In this document: piece by piece, positions 5,821-8,607 of the stretch | Layout: every line of letters starts with the position of its first letter | Numbering within the stretch: the stretch's first letter is position 1 | Source of the DNA: DATFWC01 sp045801465 | Lineage (GTDB): Bacteria; Pseudomonadota; Alphaproteobacteria; Rhizobiales; Xanthobacteraceae | Direction: 5' to 3' | Assembly: GCA_045801465.1 (NCBI GenBank) | Contig: JBJMSU010000204.1 | Coordinates: 1-8,607 of the forward strand | Length of the DNA stretch: 8,607 nt | Position numbers and translations under genes: made by a program | Notes under the pieces: model-generated | Seen by the model: only the letters and a program-made list of their open reading frames with translations | What the model was told of the DNA's origin: nothing | Databases searched by the model: none

Positions 5821-5898
5821 TTAGTGCCGCTTTCGATTTTGAAGTTCCTAAACGAGCTTGCGGCAGGTGGTACAGGAACTTCAAATCGGCGGCACTAG
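5821..5898. repeat. Tandem palindrome, unit B, ending just before the UbiD-like gene's ribosome site
   Basis: The inner arms TTTGAAGTTCCT (5838-5849) and AGGAACTTCAAA (5874-5885) pair perfectly over 12 bp around a 24-nt loop. The outer arms TTAGTGCCGC (5821-5830) and GCGGCACTAG (5889-5898) pair at all ten positions, counting one G-U. Linkers are 7 and 3 nt. Compared with unit A, the core differs at three positions and the outer box at one, and in each case both arms have changed. The right arm ends 2 nt before the Shine-Dalgarno of the downstream gene, so a folded transcript or a bound protein here could affect its expression. Confidence 0.75.
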
Positions 5899-5900
5899 CC

Positions 5901-5905
5901 GGAGG
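5901..5905 (+). promoter_or_regulatory. Strong Shine-Dalgarno of the UbiD-like gene
   Basis: GGAGG lies 8 nt before the ATG at 5914 and only 2 nt after the right arm of palindrome B. Confidence 0.75.
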
Positions 5906-5913
5906 GAAGCCGA

Positions 5914-7392
5914 ATGCTCGATGCGACGCGCCAGCGCTATAACGTCCATGACCGGCCGCACACGGATTTGCGCGAGTTCATCGCGCGGGCCGACAGCGCC
6001 GGCGAGCTGCTACGGGTCAAGGGCGCCGCGCCCGAGCTGGAAGTCGGCACGCTGGCCGAGATCGCTTCTCACGCGCGGCCGGAGCCGCCGGCGATCCTGT
6101 TCGAGGATGTCCCCGGTTATCCCAAGGGAATGCGGCTCCTCTCCGGCGCCACCAATTCGGCCAAGCGGCTCGCCATCGCGCTCGGCTTTCCTGTGCCGAG
6201 CCACCCCCTCGACGTGGTCCGCGCCTATCGCGACCGCATGAAGACGCACCAGCCGATTCCGCCGAAAGTCGTGAGCAAGGGGCCGGTGCTCGACAATGTC
6301 GACCGCGACGACAACGTCGATCTCGAGAAGTTTCCGGTGCCGCGGCTGCACGAGCATGACGGCGGCCGCTATATCGGCACCGACGATCTGGTCATCATGC
6401 GCGACCCGGACGGCGGCTGGGTCAACGGCGCGACCTACCGCTCCATGCTGCAGGACCGCAACCATGTCTCGCTGTGGATCTCGCCCGGCAAGCACGGGCG
6501 GCAGATCCGCGACAAGTATTTCCGCAAAGGTCAGCCCTGCCCGGTCCTGATCTCGTGCGGACACGATCCGCTCCTGTTCCTGGCCGGCGGCAACGAGCTG
6601 AAATTTGGACTGTCCGAATTCGATTATGCGGCCGGTCATCGCGGCATTGCCTATGACGTGGTGGCGAGCGAGATCCACGGCCTGCCGATGCCGGCACATG
6701 CCGAGATCGTGCTCGAAGGGGAGCTCCAGGAGGGGGTGACCGCCAGGGAGGGGCCGTTCGGCGAATTCACCGGCTATTACGCGAGCTCGCCCAGCGAGCA
6801 GCCGGTGGTGCACGTCCGGCGCGTCTATTACCGCAACGATCCGATCCTCTCGATCGCCTCGCCGATGCGGCCGCCGTCCGACTTCTCGTTCTCCAAATGC
6901 GTCATGAAGGCCGGCATGATCTGGGACGAGGTCGAGCGCGCCGGCCTCTCCGGTGTCGCCGGCGTGTGGGTGCACGAGTTCGGCGGCGCCCGCATGTTCA
7001 ACGTCATCGCCATCAAGCAGGCTTACCCGGGCCACGCACGCCAGGCCGGCATGCTGGCCGCGAGCTGCCAGTCCGGCTCCTATCTCGGGCGCTTCGTCGT
7101 GGTGGTCGACGAGGACGTGGATCCGACCGACATCTTCGACGTGCTGTGGGCGATGTGCACGCGCTGCGATCCGGCGAGCGACATCGACTTCATCCGCCGC
7201 ACCTGGTCGGGCCCGCTCGATCCCATGCTCGACGAGGCGAGTTCCACCAACTCGCGCGCCGTGATCGACGCCTGCCGGCCGTACGAGCGCCTCGCGGACT
7301 TCCCGCCCGTGGCGCGCGCGAGCCCGGAGCTGATCGCGCAGGTGAAGGCGAAATTCGCCGACGTGCTCGGCCCCCTGCTGGGGACGAGCTGA
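5914..7392 (+). CDS. UbiD-family prenylated-FMN-dependent (de)carboxylase
   Basis: A 492-residue cytosolic enzyme of the UbiD/Fdc1/AroY type, which removes or adds CO2 on aromatic or alpha,beta-unsaturated acids using prenylated FMN made by a UbiX partner. Expected active-site motifs are present. WVNGATYRSM (169-178) gives N171 for metal/cofactor binding and R176 as catalytic Arg. The segment around H194 (PGKHGRQI) matches the conserved His. AREGPFGEFTGYY (277-289) supplies E279 and E284, completing the Glu-Arg-Glu triad of Fdc1-like enzymes. DEDVDPTDIFDVLWA (399-413) is another family signature. Length is normal and nothing looks broken. The start has GGAGG at 8-nt spacing. A role in ubiquinone synthesis (UbiD proper) is possible, but divergence from a Bug binding protein points more to catabolism of an imported carboxylate. 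No ubiX is visible nearby. The substrate is unknown, so no symbol is given. Confidence 0.93.
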   Translation: MLDATRQRYNVHDRPHTDLREFIARADSAGELLRVKGAAPELEVGTLAEIASHARPEPPAILFEDVPGYPKGMRLLSGATNSAKRLAIALGFPVPSHPLDVVRAYRDRMKTHQPIPPKVVSKGPVLDNVDRDDNVDLEKFPVPRLHEHDGGRYIGTDDLVIMRDPDGGWVNGATYRSMLQDRNHVSLWISPGKHGRQIRDKYFRKGQPCPVLISCGHDPLLFLAGGNELKFGLSEFDYAAGHRGIAYDVVASEIHGLPMPAHAEIVLEGELQEGVTAREGPFGEFTGYYASSPSEQPVVHVRRVYYRNDPILSIASPMRPPSDFSFSKCVMKAGMIWDEVERAGLSGVAGVWVHEFGGARMFNVIAIKQAYPGHARQAGMLAASCQSGSYLGRFVVVVDEDVDPTDIFDVLWAMCTRCDPASDIDFIRRTWSGPLDPMLDEASSTNSRAVIDACRPYERLADFPPVARASPELIAQVKAKFADVLGPLLGTS

Positions 7393-7396
7393 GGCT

Positions 7397-7486
7397 GTCG
7401 TTCCCGCGAAAGCGGGAATCCATGACCCCTGCTTGCGCGATGCGGCTCTGATTGTGGCCATGGGTCCCCGCCTTCGCGGGGACGAC
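7397..7486. repeat. Palindromic two-hairpin intergenic repeat between convergent genes
   Basis: The left arm 7397-7427 and right arm 7456-7486 are inverted copies matching at 26 of 31 positions. Each arm is itself a hairpin: TTCCCGC-GAAA-GCGGGAA (7401-7418) and GTCCCCGC-CTTC-GCGGGGAC (7464-7483). It fills the gap between the UbiD-like stop and the leuB stop. From memory, repeats of the form GTCGTCCCCGC-GAAA-GCGGGGACCCAT are common in Hyphomicrobiales genomes. It could act as a two-way terminator, although neither hairpin has a T-run. Confidence 0.75.
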
Positions 7487-7491
7487 TCGGT

Positions 7492-8604
7492 TTACGCCTT
7501 GAGCCGCTCCATCTCGGCGAGGATCGCCTCGCCCATCGCCCGCGTGCCGATGACCGTCGCGCCTTCCGACTTGATGTCGGCGGTGCGCAGGCCCTTGGCG
7601 AGCGCGGCGGCGATCGCCTCATCGATCAGGTCGGCCTCTTTGCCCCTGTCGAACGAATAGCGCAGCGCCATGGCGAACGAGGCGATCATGGCGATCGGGT
7701 TCGCCTGCCCCTTGCCGGCGATGTCGGGCGCCGAGCCGTGCACCGGCTCGTACAGCGCCTTGCGCGTCCTGGTCTTCGCATCGGTTTCGCCGAGCGAAGC
7801 CGAGGGGAGCATGCCGAGCGATCCGGTGAGCATGGCGGCGACGTCGGACAGCATGTCGCCGAACAGGTTGTCGGTGACGATCACGTCGAACTGCTTGGGC
7901 CAGCGCACGAGCTGCATGCCGCCGGCGTCGGCGAGCTGATGCTCGAGGGTGACGTCCTTGAACTCGCGCTCGTGCAGCTGCGTGACCACCTCGTTCCACA
8001 AGACGCCGGTCTTCATGACGTTGCGCTTCTCCATCGAGGTGACCTTGTTGCGCCGCTTGCGCGCGAGCTCGAAAGCGACGCGGGCGATGCGCTCGATCTC
8101 GTAGGTGTCGTAAACCTGGGTGTCGACCGCGCGCTTCTGGCCGTTGCCGAGGTCCGTGATCGTCTTGGGCTCGCCGAAATAGACCCCGCCGGTGAGTTCG
8201 CGCACGATGACGATGTCGAGCCCGTCCACCACCTCGCGCTTGAGGCTCGACGACTCGGCGAGCGCCGGATAGCAGATCGCCGGGCGCAGGTTGGCGAACA
8301 GCTTGAGATCCTTGCGCAGCCGCAGCAGCCCGGCCTCCGGCCGCACGTCGTACGGCACCTTGTCCCATTTCGGCCCACCCACCGCGCCGAAGATCACCGC
8401 ATCGGCGGCCTGCGCCTTCGCCATGGTGTCATCGCTAACGGCAACGCCGTGCGCGTCGTAGGCCGCCCCGCCGACCAGGCCCTCCTCGTAGTCGAAGCGG
8501 CCCAGGCCATGGTCGTTCATCCAGGCGATGAGGCGCTTCACCTCGGCCATCACCTCGGGACCGATGCCGTCGCCGGGAAGGAGAAGGAGCTTGTGCGTGG
8601 GCAT
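7492..8604 (-). CDS. leuB: 3-isopropylmalate dehydrogenase LeuB
   Basis: A complete 370-residue NAD-dependent beta-decarboxylating dehydrogenase, the third committed step of leucine synthesis, converting 3-isopropylmalate to 2-oxoisocaproate in the cytosol. It begins KLLLLPGDGIGPEV (5-18). Substrate arginines appear as R97, R107 (NLRPAI) and R135 (VRELTGGVYFG, with Y142). Metal-binding aspartates fit D226, D250 and D254 (DNLFGDMLSD, 245-254). The NAD loop EPVHGSAPDIAGKG (286-299) has the D294-I295 pair typical of NAD rather than NADP use. The RELTGGVYFG segment and overall length separate LeuB from isocitrate and tartrate dehydrogenases. The ATG at 8604 is three bases from the window edge, so its ribosome site and promoter are not visible, nor are leuC/leuD. 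The stop (TAA) lies 5 nt from the palindromic repeat that separates it from the UbiD-like gene. Confidence 0.97.
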   Translation of the reverse strand: MPTHKLLLLPGDGIGPEVMAEVKRLIAWMNDHGLGRFDYEEGLVGGAAYDAHGVAVSDDTMAKAQAADAVIFGAVGGPKWDKVPYDVRPEAGLLRLRKDLKLFANLRPAICYPALAESSSLKREVVDGLDIVIVRELTGGVYFGEPKTITDLGNGQKRAVDTQVYDTYEIERIARVAFELARKRRNKVTSMEKRNVMKTGVLWNEVVTQLHEREFKDVTLEHQLADAGGMQLVRWPKQFDVIVTDNLFGDMLSDVAAMLTGSLGMLPSASLGETDAKTRTRKALYEPVHGSAPDIAGKGQANPIAMIASFAMALRYSFDRGKEADLIDEAIAAALAKGLRTADIKSEGATVIGTRAMGEAILAEMERLKA

Positions 8605-8607
8605 GGA

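Noticed and set aside
5733..5898. The four repeated arms as a CRISPR array or tandem iterons.
   Set aside because: The copies alternate in orientation, spacers are short and unequal, and there is no cas gene or replication gene.
6010..7461. Long minus-strand open frame opposite the UbiD-like gene.
   Set aside because: Its composition is a shadow of the strongly supported UbiD gene and it would run through the palindromic repeat at its start.
1..8607. tRNA, rRNA, transposase, integrase or phage genes anywhere in the window.
   Set aside because: Both strands were read for these and nothing supporting them was found.

Overview
The window looks like a chromosomal stretch of a high-GC alphaproteobacterium, most likely of the order Hyphomicrobiales (Bradyrhizobium / Xanthobacteraceae-like). 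This placement rests on strong G/C bias at third codon positions, the protein flavour (MSMEG_1061-type flavoprotein, Bug solute-binding protein, a small secreted 'LDAGTEV' protein) and intergenic palindromes of types common in that order. It is inference from the sequence, not a database match.

Layout. 1-441 (+): C-terminal part of an RluA-type pseudouridine synthase whose open frame runs straight through a GC-rich palindromic repeat. 435-3202 (-): a tight cluster read from right to left, dapF (lysine/peptidoglycan precursor), mtaB (tRNA ms2t6A modification) and a PPOX-type FMN flavoprotein, with a 1-nt overlap and a 12-nt gap. 3380-4542 (+): two exported proteins, a GyrI-like/SRPBCC-type domain protein and a small protein of unknown function. 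4556-4648: a degenerate multi-hairpin repeat between convergent genes. 4657-5631 (-): a Bug/TctC-type periplasmic solute-binding protein. 5632-5913: a divergent intergenic region with two tandem palindromes. 5914-7392 (+): a UbiD-family prFMN-dependent decarboxylase. 7397-7486: a palindrome made of two hairpins. 7492-8604 (-): complete leuB (leucine biosynthesis).

How the genes relate. dapF-mtaB-PPOX is probably one transcription unit of mostly housekeeping function. The Bug protein and the UbiD-like enzyme diverge from a shared region and may form a small uptake/decarboxylation module for an aromatic or unsaturated carboxylate. No TctA/TctB membrane genes are visible, so the transport link is tentative. 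leuB is a separate housekeeping gene whose 5' context lies outside the window.

I see no defence system, CRISPR array, transposase, prophage or RNA gene. The most unusual structure is 5733-5898. It holds four copies of a bipartite element (a CTAGTGCC-type box plus a GAAGTTC-type core) arranged as two tandem inverted repeats. The two repeats differ from each other, but each keeps perfect pairing in its own 12-bp core, which resembles compensatory change.
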